A DNA stretch of 64,000 bases, taken from contig NZ_JAJAGO010000003.1 of NCBI RefSeq assembly GCF_025165795.1, positions 1-64,000 of the forward strand, written 5' to 3'. Position numbers and translations under genes: made by a program. Below are positions 42,050 to 49,999 of the stretch, in pieces; within the stretch, counting starts at the first letter, position 1, and each line of letters begins with the position of its first letter. Below the pieces are notes generated by a model. That model saw only the letters and a program-made list of their open reading frames with translations. It searched no databases and was not told where the DNA came from. The DNA is from Streptomyces gossypii. GTDB lineage: Bacteria > Actinomycetota > Actinomycetes > Streptomycetales > Streptomycetaceae.

Positions 42050-43054
42050 TCAGTTGGGCTGGTGCGTGGGAAGCGGCGCTGACCCGGCGGAGGGGCCGCC
42101 GACCGTCCCGGCCGCCGGGTCCCACCACCAGCGGTTCTCGCGGTACCAGTCGACGACTTCGGCGATGCCGTCGTCGAAGGGCTTGAGCGGCCGGTATCCC
42201 AGCTCGCTTTCGATCTTCGAATAGTCCACGGAATAGCGCAGGTCGTGCGCCTTGCGATCGGCGACGTACTCGATCTGGCTCTCGTCCGCGCCGCACAGTT
42301 CGAGCAGTCGGCCGGTGAGTTCGACGTTGCTCAGTTCCGGACCGCCGCCGATGTTGTAGATCTGGCCGGGCGTTCCCTGCTCCAGCACCAGTTGCAGGGC
42401 GCGGCAGTGGTCGTCCACGTGCAGCCAGTGCCGGACGTTGAGCCCGTCCCCGTAGAGCGGGACGCGCCCGCCGGTCAGCAGCCGGGTGACGAACAGCGGG
42501 ATCACTTTCTCCGGATGCTGGTACGGCCCGTAGTTGTTCGAGCAGCGCGTGACCATGACGGGCAGCCCGTGGGAGCGGAAGTAGGAGCGTGCGAGCAGGT
42601 CGCTGCCCGCCTTGGACGCCGCGTAGGGGGAGTTCGGCAGCAGCGGGTCCTCCTCCACCGAAGAGCCCTTGGGTATCGAGCCGTACACCTCGTCGGTGGA
42701 AACGTGCACGACGCGCTCGATCCCCGCGCGCAGGCACGCGTCGAAGACCGTCTGGCTGCCGAGCACGTTGGTCAGGACGAAGTCCGAGGCACCCTGCAGC
42801 GAGCGGTCGACATGTGACTCGGCCGCGAAGTGCACCACCGCGTCATGGCCGGGCAGCAGGTCGGCCAGCAGGGACGTGTCGGTGATGTCGCCCTCGACGA
42901 AGGTGAGCCGGGAGTCACTCTCCGGCAGGTTGGCCCGGTTGCCCGCGTAGGTGAGCTTGTCCAGGACTGTCACCGGGCTGTCGCCCGCCGCCAGCAGACG
43001 GCGTACGTAATGCGAGCCGATGAAACCGGCGCCACCGGTAACAAGGATCTTCAT
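42050..43054 (-). CDS. rmlB: dTDP-glucose 4,6-dehydratase
   Basis: A 334-residue extended SDR that converts dTDP-glucose to the 4-keto-6-deoxy intermediate. NAD-binding GGAGFIGSH is at 7-15, the catalytic Thr120-Asp121-Glu122 is in VSTDEVYG, and Tyr144/Lys148 form YAASK. SRCSNNYGPYQ-type residues (TRCSNNYGPYQHPEK) are also diagnostic. It is the first gene of the long minus-strand operon, separated by 19 kb from rmlA at the other end. Promoter elements lie at 43278-43307, leaving a 5' leader of over 200 nt. Confidence 0.97.
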   Translation of the reverse strand: MKILVTGGAGFIGSHYVRRLLAAGDSPVTVLDKLTYAGNRANLPESDSRLTFVEGDITDTSLLADLLPGHDAVVHFAAESHVDRSLQGASDFVLTNVLGSQTVFDACLRAGIERVVHVSTDEVYGSIPKGSSVEEDPLLPNSPYAASKAGSDLLARSYFRSHGLPVMVTRCSNNYGPYQHPEKVIPLFVTRLLTGGRVPLYGDGLNVRHWLHVDDHCRALQLVLEQGTPGQIYNIGGGPELSNVELTGRLLELCGADESQIEYVADRKAHDLRYSVDYSKIESELGYRPLKPFDDGIAEVVDWYRENRWWWDPAAGTVGGPSAGSAPLPTHQPN

Positions 43055-43321
43055 GGACTTCCCCCGGCTTGGTAACAGTGCTCGTTAAAGCTGCTGGACG
43101 AATCCGGCCACCGAGTACCGCTGGCGAATTCTTCGATCTCTCGCGAAGTGAACTCACGACGGCGAGGTGATGGCCAGCCGATGTATCCGCAGAACTGTTT
43201 GTGCATGCGGATTCTGGATGTGCTCGGACTGCTCTGCACGGACCAGGACTACCTGATTCCGTTTCTTCAGCGCGGTCAGCCTGCCTAGGCTTCTGAGTAA
43301 TTGTCAAGTCGCGCTGGTCGG
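43055..43321 (-). promoter_or_regulatory. leader/intergenic region upstream of rmlB
   Basis: 267 bp of lower GC between the M20 peptidase stop and rmlB. A 62-codon frame (43051-43239) has a relaxed third-position composition and is not supported as a gene. The region holds the candidate promoter at 43278-43307 and a long untranslated leader. Confidence 0.6.
43278..43307 (-). promoter_or_regulatory. candidate promoter of the rmlB-to-2,3-dehydratase operon
   Basis: On the minus strand TTGACA (43307-43302) is followed after 18 nt by CAGGCT (43283-43278). The same TTGACA-18 nt-CAGNNT layout is seen before ispH, suggesting that the precursor and polyketide/sugar operons are read by the same form of RNA polymerase. 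Confidence 0.5.
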
Positions 43322-44680
43322 TTAGGGTAATTCCCGTTGCGGTGGGTTCGGGGCGTCTGCCGAGGTGACTGTTTCCGACGCGTGGGAGGGCCCGGACGGT
43401 TCCCTGTCCCGGCCGAACGCGGCCAGGATGCCGACCACGTCCCGGGCGAATCCCTCCAGCTCGTCCAGCTCGGCGAACTCCCCGGCCGCGTGGGCGTTGT
43501 TCCTTCCCAGGTCGCCCGGCCCGTAGATCACGGCGGAGGCGCCGGGCACGCCCTCCAGCCAGATCGCGTCGCAGGTGAACGACGGCTCGGCCGTCGGCCA
43601 CCGGGACAGCCCGGCCCCTTCGGTGAGCAGTTCGGCCGCCCAGGGCTCGCCCTCCGCCAGCGCCGGGAGTCCCCGCTTGCGCCACTCCAGCCGGACGATG
43701 CCGGCCGCTTCCGCCGCGGTGACCCGGAAGTCCCGGCTGTCCGCGAAGCGCCGCGTGAACGTGTCGAGCCCCGTCGCGAGAGCCTCGGCGAGCGCGGTCT
43801 CCAGCAGTTGCGCGCTCCGGGGGGTCGCGTAGGAGAGGTTCAGGGCCAGATGACCGGTGCCGTAGACCTTGTTGTGCATGGTGCCGGTGTGCAGGCCGCC
43901 GATGCAGACCTGCCCGTCCGCCGACTGCGGTGACAGCGTCTCGGCCAGGTGCTGGGCGAGGAACCCCAGCAGCACACTGGCGTTGTGGCCGCGGCCGGGA
44001 TCGTCGTCGATGGCGTCCCGCCCGTCCACCCGTATCCACGCGGTCATCGCCGCCGTGGAACGCGCGAGCACCCGCCGCCCTGTCGGCTCGCAGAACACGT
44101 TCAGCCGCCCCACGTGTCCGGCCTCCACCAGCGGCTTGGTGCCGAACACGCCCATCGCGCCGCCCTCCTCACCGGCGACGGCCTGGATCAGCACCCCGAT
44201 CCGGGTGCCCAGTCCGGGGACGGTCTCCAGGGCCGCGCGGATGCCGGCCAGCAGCGCCACCGCGGGTCCCTTGGCGTCGATGGCACCCCGGCCGGTGAAA
44301 CGCTCACCGTCGAAACCGACCTCCCCGAGGCCCGCGACGGTATCCAGGTGAACGTTGAACATTACGGTACGCTCGCGCGGCAACTCCGGTCCGAGCCGCA
44401 GCAGCAGGGACGGCTGGCAGGCCAGGAAGCCGGGGTCCGCCGCAGCCTCCCGTACGGCGAGGGGCACCTGCGCTCCGGTCACCAGTGCGGGGTCGGCGGC
44501 CGAGTGGCGTACCACGGTGAAGCCGACCGCGGCGGCAGCCTCGGCGTACGCCCCCTGGGCCTCCCACAGCTGCACCGGCCGGCCGGCGTTCTCCTCCAGC
44601 GGGCCGGCGGTGGGCATCTCCAGCAGGGCGAGCAGCAGGTCTCGGTCGGCCCGGCCGAGGCCGGTGGCGGGCGCTCTCAA
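43322..44680 (-). CDS. M20-family metallopeptidase/deacylase
   Basis: A 452-residue ArgE/DapE/CPG2-type di-zinc amidohydrolase. Metal and catalytic residues can be placed: His111 and Asp113 (NVHLDT), Asp135 (GAIDAKG), Glu171 and Glu172 (AGEEGG), CEPTG near residue 197, and a late His in NNAHAAGEF. The start is TTG at 44680, with GGAAGGAG 6 nt upstream. Such enzymes cleave N-acyl groups or dipeptides. It is transcribed alone, divergently from cassette B. Removing a protecting acyl or aminoacyl group from an amine made by the DegT enzymes is a reasonable guess; amino-acid metabolism is the alternative. Confidence 0.88.
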   Translation of the reverse strand: MRAPATGLGRADRDLLLALLEMPTAGPLEENAGRPVQLWEAQGAYAEAAAAVGFTVVRHSAADPALVTGAQVPLAVREAAADPGFLACQPSLLLRLGPELPRERTVMFNVHLDTVAGLGEVGFDGERFTGRGAIDAKGPAVALLAGIRAALETVPGLGTRIGVLIQAVAGEEGGAMGVFGTKPLVEAGHVGRLNVFCEPTGRRVLARSTAAMTAWIRVDGRDAIDDDPGRGHNASVLLGFLAQHLAETLSPQSADGQVCIGGLHTGTMHNKVYGTGHLALNLSYATPRSAQLLETALAEALATGLDTFTRRFADSRDFRVTAAEAAGIVRLEWRKRGLPALAEGEPWAAELLTEGAGLSRWPTAEPSFTCDAIWLEGVPGASAVIYGPGDLGRNNAHAAGEFAELDELEGFARDVVGILAAFGRDREPSGPSHASETVTSADAPNPPQRELP

Positions 44681-44924
44681 CTGCGGCTCCTTCCACTCGC
44701 CGCCCGGTTCTCCGGGCCTACGGTCAGCCGCCAGGCTGGCCGTGCCGGAACAGCGGCGTCAAGGCTGGCCGGGCCTGTCGGCAAGATATTTCCCGCCGAC
44801 GTGTCCACCGGCTGAATCCTGCTATCCGGCATGGCACCTTGCTATCCGCTTGCTATTGCCGCTCCGGGTGCAAACTGCCTAGCTTCGGTCGACAATGACC
44901 CCGCCTCGACGAAGTAGGGGACCC
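44681..44924. promoter_or_regulatory. divergent promoter region between M20 gene and cassette B
   Basis: 244 bp without a gene. It shares the 11-mer GGCAAGATATT (about 44780-44790) with the cassette A promoter region (9024-9034), and holds the TTGCTAT-type repeats at 44819-44856. Confidence 0.65.
44819..44856 (+). promoter_or_regulatory. triple TGCTAT direct repeats upstream of cassette B
   Basis: Three related heptamers are present: CTGCTAT (44819-44825), TTGCTAT (44839-44845) and TTGCTAT (44850-44856). The last two are exactly 11 bp apart. The 10-mer TTGCTATTGC at 44850 also occurs at 9033. A possible -10 TAGCTT is at 44880. Layout resembles a SARP-dependent promoter. Confidence 0.5.
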
Positions 44925-46076
44925 GTGAACGAACCCGCCTCCGTCCCGTTCTTTTCGCAGGCCGCTTCGTTCGAAGAGCAGTGGCCCGAGATATTCCGGC
45001 ACGTCAGTGAAGTATTCGACAGTGGGCAGTTCTCGAACGGCGGGAAGGTCGCCGAATTCGAGGACGCCATGTGCGCCTACACCGGAGCCCGGCACGCGAT
45101 CGGTGTGAGCAACGCGACCGACGCGCTCACCCTGCTCCTGCGGGGCAGCGGCATCGGGCCGGGCGACGACGTCGTGGTCCCCGCCTTCACCTTCGTGGCC
45201 TCGGGCACGTCGGTCGTGCTGGCCGGGGCGCGGCCGGTGTTCGCCGATATCGACCCGGTCAGCTACGCCCTGGACCCGGACTCGTTCGAGCGCGCCATCA
45301 CCCCGGCGACCCGCGCGGTGATGCCCGTGCACCTGTTCTCCCAGATGGCCGACATGGACGCGCTCGGCAAGATCGCGGACAGGCACGGCATCACCGTGCT
45401 CGAGGACAGCGCCGAGGCCATCGGCATGCGCTGGAACGGCGTGCACGCCGGACTGCTCGGCGCGGGCGGCGTACTCTCGTTCTTCCCCGCCAAGACCCTC
45501 GGCGCACTCGGCGACGGCGGCATGCTGCTGACCGACGACGATGAACTCGCCGAACGTCTCCGTGCGTTGCGCAACCACGGCCGCTCCGGCACCCCCGGTA
45601 CGGAAACCGGGCGGGACCCGCTGACCGTCGGCGGCAACAGCAAGATGGACGACATCCAGGCGTCCGTGCTCCTGGCGAAGCTGGCCGGACTCGACGGGGA
45701 CATCGCCCGTCGCGCCGAACTGGCCGAGCGCTTCACCGAAGGGCTGACGGGCGTGCCGGGCATCCTGGCGCTGCCCACCATCGTCCGTGCGGACAGCAGC
45801 AACCCCGTCTACTACGTCTACCTCATCGAGGTCGAACGCCGGGACGAGCTCGTGGCGTATCTGGCCGCCCGCGGCATCGGCACCGAGACCTACTACCCCA
45901 CGCCGCTGCACCTCCAGCCCTGCTTCGCCTCGCTCGGCCACCGGCCCGGCGACTTCCCGGTCGCCGAGGCGGCGTCGGCGCGCACGCTGGGCCTGCCCTT
46001 CTACCCCGACCTGGTGCCGTCGGCGGTGGACCGCACGTGCGCGGCGATACGCGAATTCCTGGAGGGCGACAGATGA
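44925..46076 (+). CDS. DegT/DnrJ/EryC1/StrS-family PLP aminotransferase (cassette B, first)
   Basis: A 383-residue DegT enzyme with PLP lysine Lys190 in SFFPAKTLGALGDGG. It is collinear with the first DegT gene of cassette A (shared FDSGxFSxGxKVAE, PVHLFS, EDSAExIGMRW and TPLHLQPCF segments). I chose the GTG at 44925, after AGGGGA, rather than an ATG at 44895. It overlaps the second DegT gene by 4 nt. Unlike its cassette A paralog it has no TTA codon near the start. Substrate unknown; a keto-cyclitol or keto-sugar is typical for the family. Confidence 0.92.
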   Translation: MNEPASVPFFSQAASFEEQWPEIFRHVSEVFDSGQFSNGGKVAEFEDAMCAYTGARHAIGVSNATDALTLLLRGSGIGPGDDVVVPAFTFVASGTSVVLAGARPVFADIDPVSYALDPDSFERAITPATRAVMPVHLFSQMADMDALGKIADRHGITVLEDSAEAIGMRWNGVHAGLLGAGGVLSFFPAKTLGALGDGGMLLTDDDELAERLRALRNHGRSGTPGTETGRDPLTVGGNSKMDDIQASVLLAKLAGLDGDIARRAELAERFTEGLTGVPGILALPTIVRADSSNPVYYVYLIEVERRDELVAYLAARGIGTETYYPTPLHLQPCFASLGHRPGDFPVAEAASARTLGLPFYPDLVPSAVDRTCAAIREFLEGDR

Positions 46077-47248
46077 CCCCATCCGCTTCCGCTTCCGCAC
46101 AGGCCCAGACCCAGGGTCAGGCACAGGCTCCGGAAGGCATTCCCTTCTTCGACCCCGGCGTCCTCGTCGAGGACCGGGACGCCTTCCTGGCCGGACTGCG
46201 CGAGGTGGGGACCGACCCCGAGCAGAAGTTCATCCTGGGACGCCGCACCGCCGAGCTGGAGCGGAAGCTGGCCGAACGGACCGGCGCCCGCGAGGTGGTG
46301 GCCTGCGCCAGCGGAACCGGCGGACTCGCGCTCGCGCTCGGCGCGCTGGGAACCGGCCCGGGCGACGAGGTGATCGTGCCCGCCTACTGCTTCGCCGCCG
46401 TCGCCGCCGTCGTCGTGAACTCCGGTGCCACCCCGGTCTTCGCCGACGTGGACCCGGAGACCATGGTGCTGGACCCGGCGCGGGTGGAGGAGCTGATCAC
46501 GCCCGACACCAAGGCGATCATCCCCGCCCACCTGTTCACCACGATGGCGGACATGCCGCGGCTGATGGAGATCGCCCGGCGGCACGGCACCAGCGTCGTG
46601 GAAGACGCCGCCGTCGCTCAGGGCGCGGTCCAAGGGGGAGTTCCGGCGGGCCGCTGGGGCGACCTCGGCGTCTACTCGTTCTTTCCGATCAAGGCGTTCG
46701 GAGGCCCCGGCGAGGGCGGCGTGGTGCTCACCGACGACCCCGCCTCCGCCCGCGACGTACGCATGCTGCGCAACCACGGGCAGGACGGCATACACCGCTT
46801 CCTGCACCACCGGGTGGGGCACAACTCACGCTACGACGAGGTGCAGGCCGCGTTCCAGCTGCACCGCCTCCCCGGCCTGGCCGAGCGCGTCGAGCGGCGC
46901 GCGCGGATCGTCGACTACTACACCGAGCGGTTCGCACCGCTGCGCGACAAGGGAGTCGTCACCCCGCCGCCGGGACGCGACGGGCGCTGCTTCCACGCCT
47001 ACGCCCTGCTCGCCCCGGAGCGGGACGCACTGCGCGCGCACTGCGCGGCGGCGGGGGTCGGCACGCAGGTGCACTATCCGGTGCCGCTGCCGCTCTCCGG
47101 CGCGTTCGGCCGGTACGCCGCCGAGGGGGACAGCTGGCCGGGGGCCGAGCGTGCGAGCGCGCAGAACCTGGCGATCCCGCTGTGGCCACGCCTCTCGGAG
47201 CACGACATCGAGCACATCGCCGACACGGTGTGTGCCTTCTTCGCCTAG
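46073..47248 (+). CDS. DegT/DnrJ/EryC1/StrS-family PLP aminotransferase (cassette B, second)
   Basis: A 391-residue DegT enzyme, Lys207 in FFPIKAFGGPGEGG, collinear with the second DegT gene of cassette A (GQDGIHRFLHHRVGHNSRYDE versus its near-identical counterpart). It has a longer Ala/Gln/Ser-rich leader of about 20 residues. The ATG overlaps the first DegT stop by 4 nt. Conservation of the two-gene unit in both cassettes argues that the proteins work together, for example as a hetero-oligomer or in sequence. Confidence 0.92.
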   Translation: MTPSASASAQAQTQGQAQAPEGIPFFDPGVLVEDRDAFLAGLREVGTDPEQKFILGRRTAELERKLAERTGAREVVACASGTGGLALALGALGTGPGDEVIVPAYCFAAVAAVVVNSGATPVFADVDPETMVLDPARVEELITPDTKAIIPAHLFTTMADMPRLMEIARRHGTSVVEDAAVAQGAVQGGVPAGRWGDLGVYSFFPIKAFGGPGEGGVVLTDDPASARDVRMLRNHGQDGIHRFLHHRVGHNSRYDEVQAAFQLHRLPGLAERVERRARIVDYYTERFAPLRDKGVVTPPPGRDGRCFHAYALLAPERDALRAHCAAAGVGTQVHYPVPLPLSGAFGRYAAEGDSWPGAERASAQNLAIPLWPRLSEHDIEHIADTVCAFFA

Positions 47249-47267
47249 CTCCGGAAGGACGGACCTG

Positions 47268-48884
47268 ATGGGCAGTCAGACCTGGCCGCAGAACATCGGC
47301 ATGCTCTTCGAGCACTTCGCCGACTCCCCCCGGCCCGTGTTCCACCTGGACCGGCCGCTGGACATCGCCCCCGAGGAGGGCACCCGGTTCACCGTACGGG
47401 CCCTGGACGAGCAGGTGAAGCGGGCCTCCGGGGCGCTCGCCAAAGCGGGAGTCGGGCCCGGCGACCAGGTGGCGGTCGTCAAGGACAACCACCTCGACAT
47501 CATCCTGCTGGCCGCCGCCGCGGCGCGGGTCGGTGCGCTGCCCGCGCTGATCTCGGCCACCGTGCCCTCAGCAGACCTCGCCGTGATGCTGGAACGGCTG
47601 GGCCCCAAAGCGCTGGTGGCCGCACCATCGGTGCTGTCGGCCGCCGCGGAGGCCGCGGTCGCGCTCGTCGAGCCCGGTGTCACCGTCCTCGCCGCCGGCG
47701 CCGGTCAAGCGCCCCCGGGCGCCGAGCTGTTCACCGAGTACACGGGCGCGCCGGTGCCGCCCGCCACGCCGCGCCCCGACCACGAGCCGATGATCTGCAC
47801 GCACACCTCCGGAACCACCGGTGTGCCCAAGCTCGTCGTGCACTCCGCGCAGTCGATGATGGGCGTGCTGGCGCGGATGGCGGCGATGATGAAGCTGCCC
47901 GGTCTGGGCACCCAGAAGGACGAGGTCATCGCCTCCTGCATCGCCTATGTGCACGCGCGGGCGTTCGCCTGGATCGGCGAGACACTGCTGCGGCCCGGCA
48001 GCGAGGTGCTGGTGCTCACCGACCCGGAGCCGTCCAGCGTCGCCACACACCTCACCCGGCACCCGCCGACCTTCGTGGACGCCAGCCCGAACATCTACCA
48101 GCGCTGGGAGCCGCTCACCGAGACCCACTCGAAGCTGTTCTCCCGTACCCGGATGTTCATCAACACCTTCGACGCGATCCATCCCGGCACCGTGCGCAAG
48201 TTCCTGGACTGCTCGGAGCGGAAGCGGCCGATCTGGGGCCAGGCGTGGGGGCAGAGCGAGACCGGCCCGCTCACCATGGGCGTACTGACCGCGCGCGCCG
48301 TACGCCGGGCGCGCGGGAAGCCGGACTCGGTCACCAGCAACGTCGGCCGGGGTGTCCCACGGGTGGCGAAGTTCACCGTGGTGGACCCGGAGACGCGGCA
48401 GCCGCTGCCCGCGGGCACGCCCGGCCTGCTGCTGGCGAAGACGGACTTCCGGGCACTCACCTACCTCGGCGAGAACGACCGCTTCCAGGAGAAGGACTGG
48501 GACGGCTGGTGGAACACCGGCGACATCGGGACCCGCAGCCGCACCGGAGTGATCCGGCTCGTCGACCGGGAGGTCGACACCATCCCCGGCATGAGCGGCA
48601 TCGAGCTGGAGAGCGTGCTGCTGGACCGGCTGGAGCGGGCCACCGAGATCATCATCCTCTCCTCGCAGGGCCGCCGCCCGGTGCCCGTCATCGCCACCTA
48701 CGACGGTGAACTGCGGCCCTCGGACTGGGCGCGCGCCACCGGCGACCTGCCCGCGATGGAGGAGCCGATCCTCATCGGCTGGGACGAGTTCCCGCGCACC
48801 GGCACCTGGAAGGTGCGACGGCACGAGCTGCGCAGCAGCCTGCTCGGCAGCGACGACACCTACGGGACGGGTCGCTGGACATGA
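47268..48884 (+). CDS. AMP-forming acyl/aryl-CoA ligase-like enzyme 1 (ANL superfamily)
   Basis: A 538-residue adenylating enzyme. The P-loop HTSGTTGVPK begins near residue 178, GQAWGQSETGP near 321-331 is the A5-type ATP/substrate segment, NTGDIG near 415 binds ribose, and GTWKVRRHELR near 510 supplies the C-terminal lysine. It should activate a carboxylic acid as an acyl-AMP and load it on CoA, ACP or an amine. It starts 19 nt after the DegT gene with a GGAAGGA site and overlaps UbiA-B by 4 nt. It is a clear paralog of ligase 2 at 50000. An aromatic or polyene acid substrate is possible. Confidence 0.92.
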   Translation: MGSQTWPQNIGMLFEHFADSPRPVFHLDRPLDIAPEEGTRFTVRALDEQVKRASGALAKAGVGPGDQVAVVKDNHLDIILLAAAAARVGALPALISATVPSADLAVMLERLGPKALVAAPSVLSAAAEAAVALVEPGVTVLAAGAGQAPPGAELFTEYTGAPVPPATPRPDHEPMICTHTSGTTGVPKLVVHSAQSMMGVLARMAAMMKLPGLGTQKDEVIASCIAYVHARAFAWIGETLLRPGSEVLVLTDPEPSSVATHLTRHPPTFVDASPNIYQRWEPLTETHSKLFSRTRMFINTFDAIHPGTVRKFLDCSERKRPIWGQAWGQSETGPLTMGVLTARAVRRARGKPDSVTSNVGRGVPRVAKFTVVDPETRQPLPAGTPGLLLAKTDFRALTYLGENDRFQEKDWDGWWNTGDIGTRSRTGVIRLVDREVDTIPGMSGIELESVLLDRLERATEIIILSSQGRRPVPVIATYDGELRPSDWARATGDLPAMEEPILIGWDEFPRTGTWKVRRHELRSSLLGSDDTYGTGRWT

Positions 48885-49948
48885 GCAGAGGATTCACCGA
48901 CCCGGCGCCCCTGACCGACGCGGCATCCCTGACAGACACCGAATCCCGGACAGACACCGAATCCCGGACAGACACCGAATACCGCAGTCCGGCACCCCCG
49001 AACCCGGCACCGCAGACCGGTCCGGCGGCCCGGCCCGGCCTGCGGGCCAGGCTCGCCGCCTACGGGCGGCTGGCCAAGCTGGACATGTTCGACTTCTACC
49101 TCTGCGTCCCGCTGGTATGGACCCTGCTGGCCACCGAACTGCGCCTGGGCGGCGTGGAGCTGGCCACCCTCGGCCTGTTCCTCGCCGGGCTCGCCGGAGT
49201 GCTGGCCGCGGTGATGGCCTTCGACGACATCACCGGCTACAAGGACGGCAGCGACGCGGCCAACTACGCGGCGGCGGACGGGCTGCGCAAGCTGGACCGC
49301 AAGCCGCTCCTCGCGGGCACCCTCACCCTTCGGCAGGCCAGCGTCTTCGCCTGGGGCGGCCTGGTGTGGGGCTCGCTGATGTGGACGGCGGCCGTAGCCG
49401 TCGCCCCGCACCGCCCGCTGTGGGCGGTGCTGCTCGCACCGGTCGCGCTGGCGATGAGCGTGCAGTACTCCTGGGGCCTGAACCTCAGCTATCACGGCTT
49501 CGGTGAACTGGTCATCGCGGGCTGCCCGATGCTGTACGTCGCGGTGCCCTACGGGCTGCTCACCGGGGGACTGGGCGGATCGGTGATGGTGCAGGTCGCG
49601 CTCTTCGGCATGTGGCCGATCCTGGTCTCCGCCTACTCCAACAGCGCTGACGTGGACGGCGACCGCGCCGTCGGCCGCCGCACCATCGCCGCGACCGTGT
49701 CCGCGCCGGTCAACAAGGCGTTCATCGGCACGCTCACCGCCGTCGACATCGTCCTGATCCTGGGTTCGTCCGCCGTCGGCCTGACGCCGTGGTGGTTCGC
49801 GGTGGTGCTGGCCCCGCTGGTCGCACTCCGGGTGCGGCAGTACAGCGGCTTCGTCCGCAGCGACAACCCTCTGCTCGCCCGCAGACGCGGTGTGCACATC
49901 CAGCGCACGGGCGTCCTGCTCCTGCTGCTCATCAACCTCGTCCCCTGA
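48881..49948 (+). CDS. UbiA-family prenyltransferase (cassette B)
   Basis: A 355-residue membrane prenyltransferase, paralogous to that at 12251. The Asp-rich motifs are DDITGYKDGSD and NSADVDGDRAVGRR, and LDRKPLLAGTL follows the first. It shares YGRLAKLDMFDFYLC and SVQYSWGLNLSYHG with cassette A. A soluble leader of about 50 residues contains three tandem copies of a 6-residue unit (TDTESR) encoded by an 18-bp DNA repeat. About eight to nine membrane helices follow. It lies between the two ligase genes. Acceptor and donor lengths are unknown. Confidence 0.92.
   Translation: MSRGFTDPAPLTDAASLTDTESRTDTESRTDTEYRSPAPPNPAPQTGPAARPGLRARLAAYGRLAKLDMFDFYLCVPLVWTLLATELRLGGVELATLGLFLAGLAGVLAAVMAFDDITGYKDGSDAANYAAADGLRKLDRKPLLAGTLTLRQASVFAWGGLVWGSLMWTAAVAVAPHRPLWAVLLAPVALAMSVQYSWGLNLSYHGFGELVIAGCPMLYVAVPYGLLTGGLGGSVMVQVALFGMWPILVSAYSNSADVDGDRAVGRRTIAATVSAPVNKAFIGTLTAVDIVLILGSSAVGLTPWWFAVVLAPLVALRVRQYSGFVRSDNPLLARRRGVHIQRTGVLLLLLINLVP
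48931..48984 (+). repeat. 18-bp tandem repeat (three copies) inside UbiA-B
   Basis: Unit GACAGACACCGAATCCCG is repeated at 48931, 48949 and 48967 (the last copy diverges at its end). Being a multiple of 3, it only changes the length of the disordered leader. Confidence 0.9.
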
Positions 49949-49999
49949 GAGCACGGGCTCGTCCCTGAGAGCACGGGCCACGATTAAGGAGAGACACAC

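Noticed and set aside
43051..43239. 62-codon frame ending in an ATGA overlap with rmlB, with a LuxR-like FTSREIEEFAS string
   Set aside because: Third codon positions are not GC-enriched, there is no good ribosome site, and the region carries the operon promoter/leader.
48931..48984. Possible CRISPR-like direct repeats
   Set aside because: Contiguous in-frame tandem copies without spacers, inside a coding sequence.
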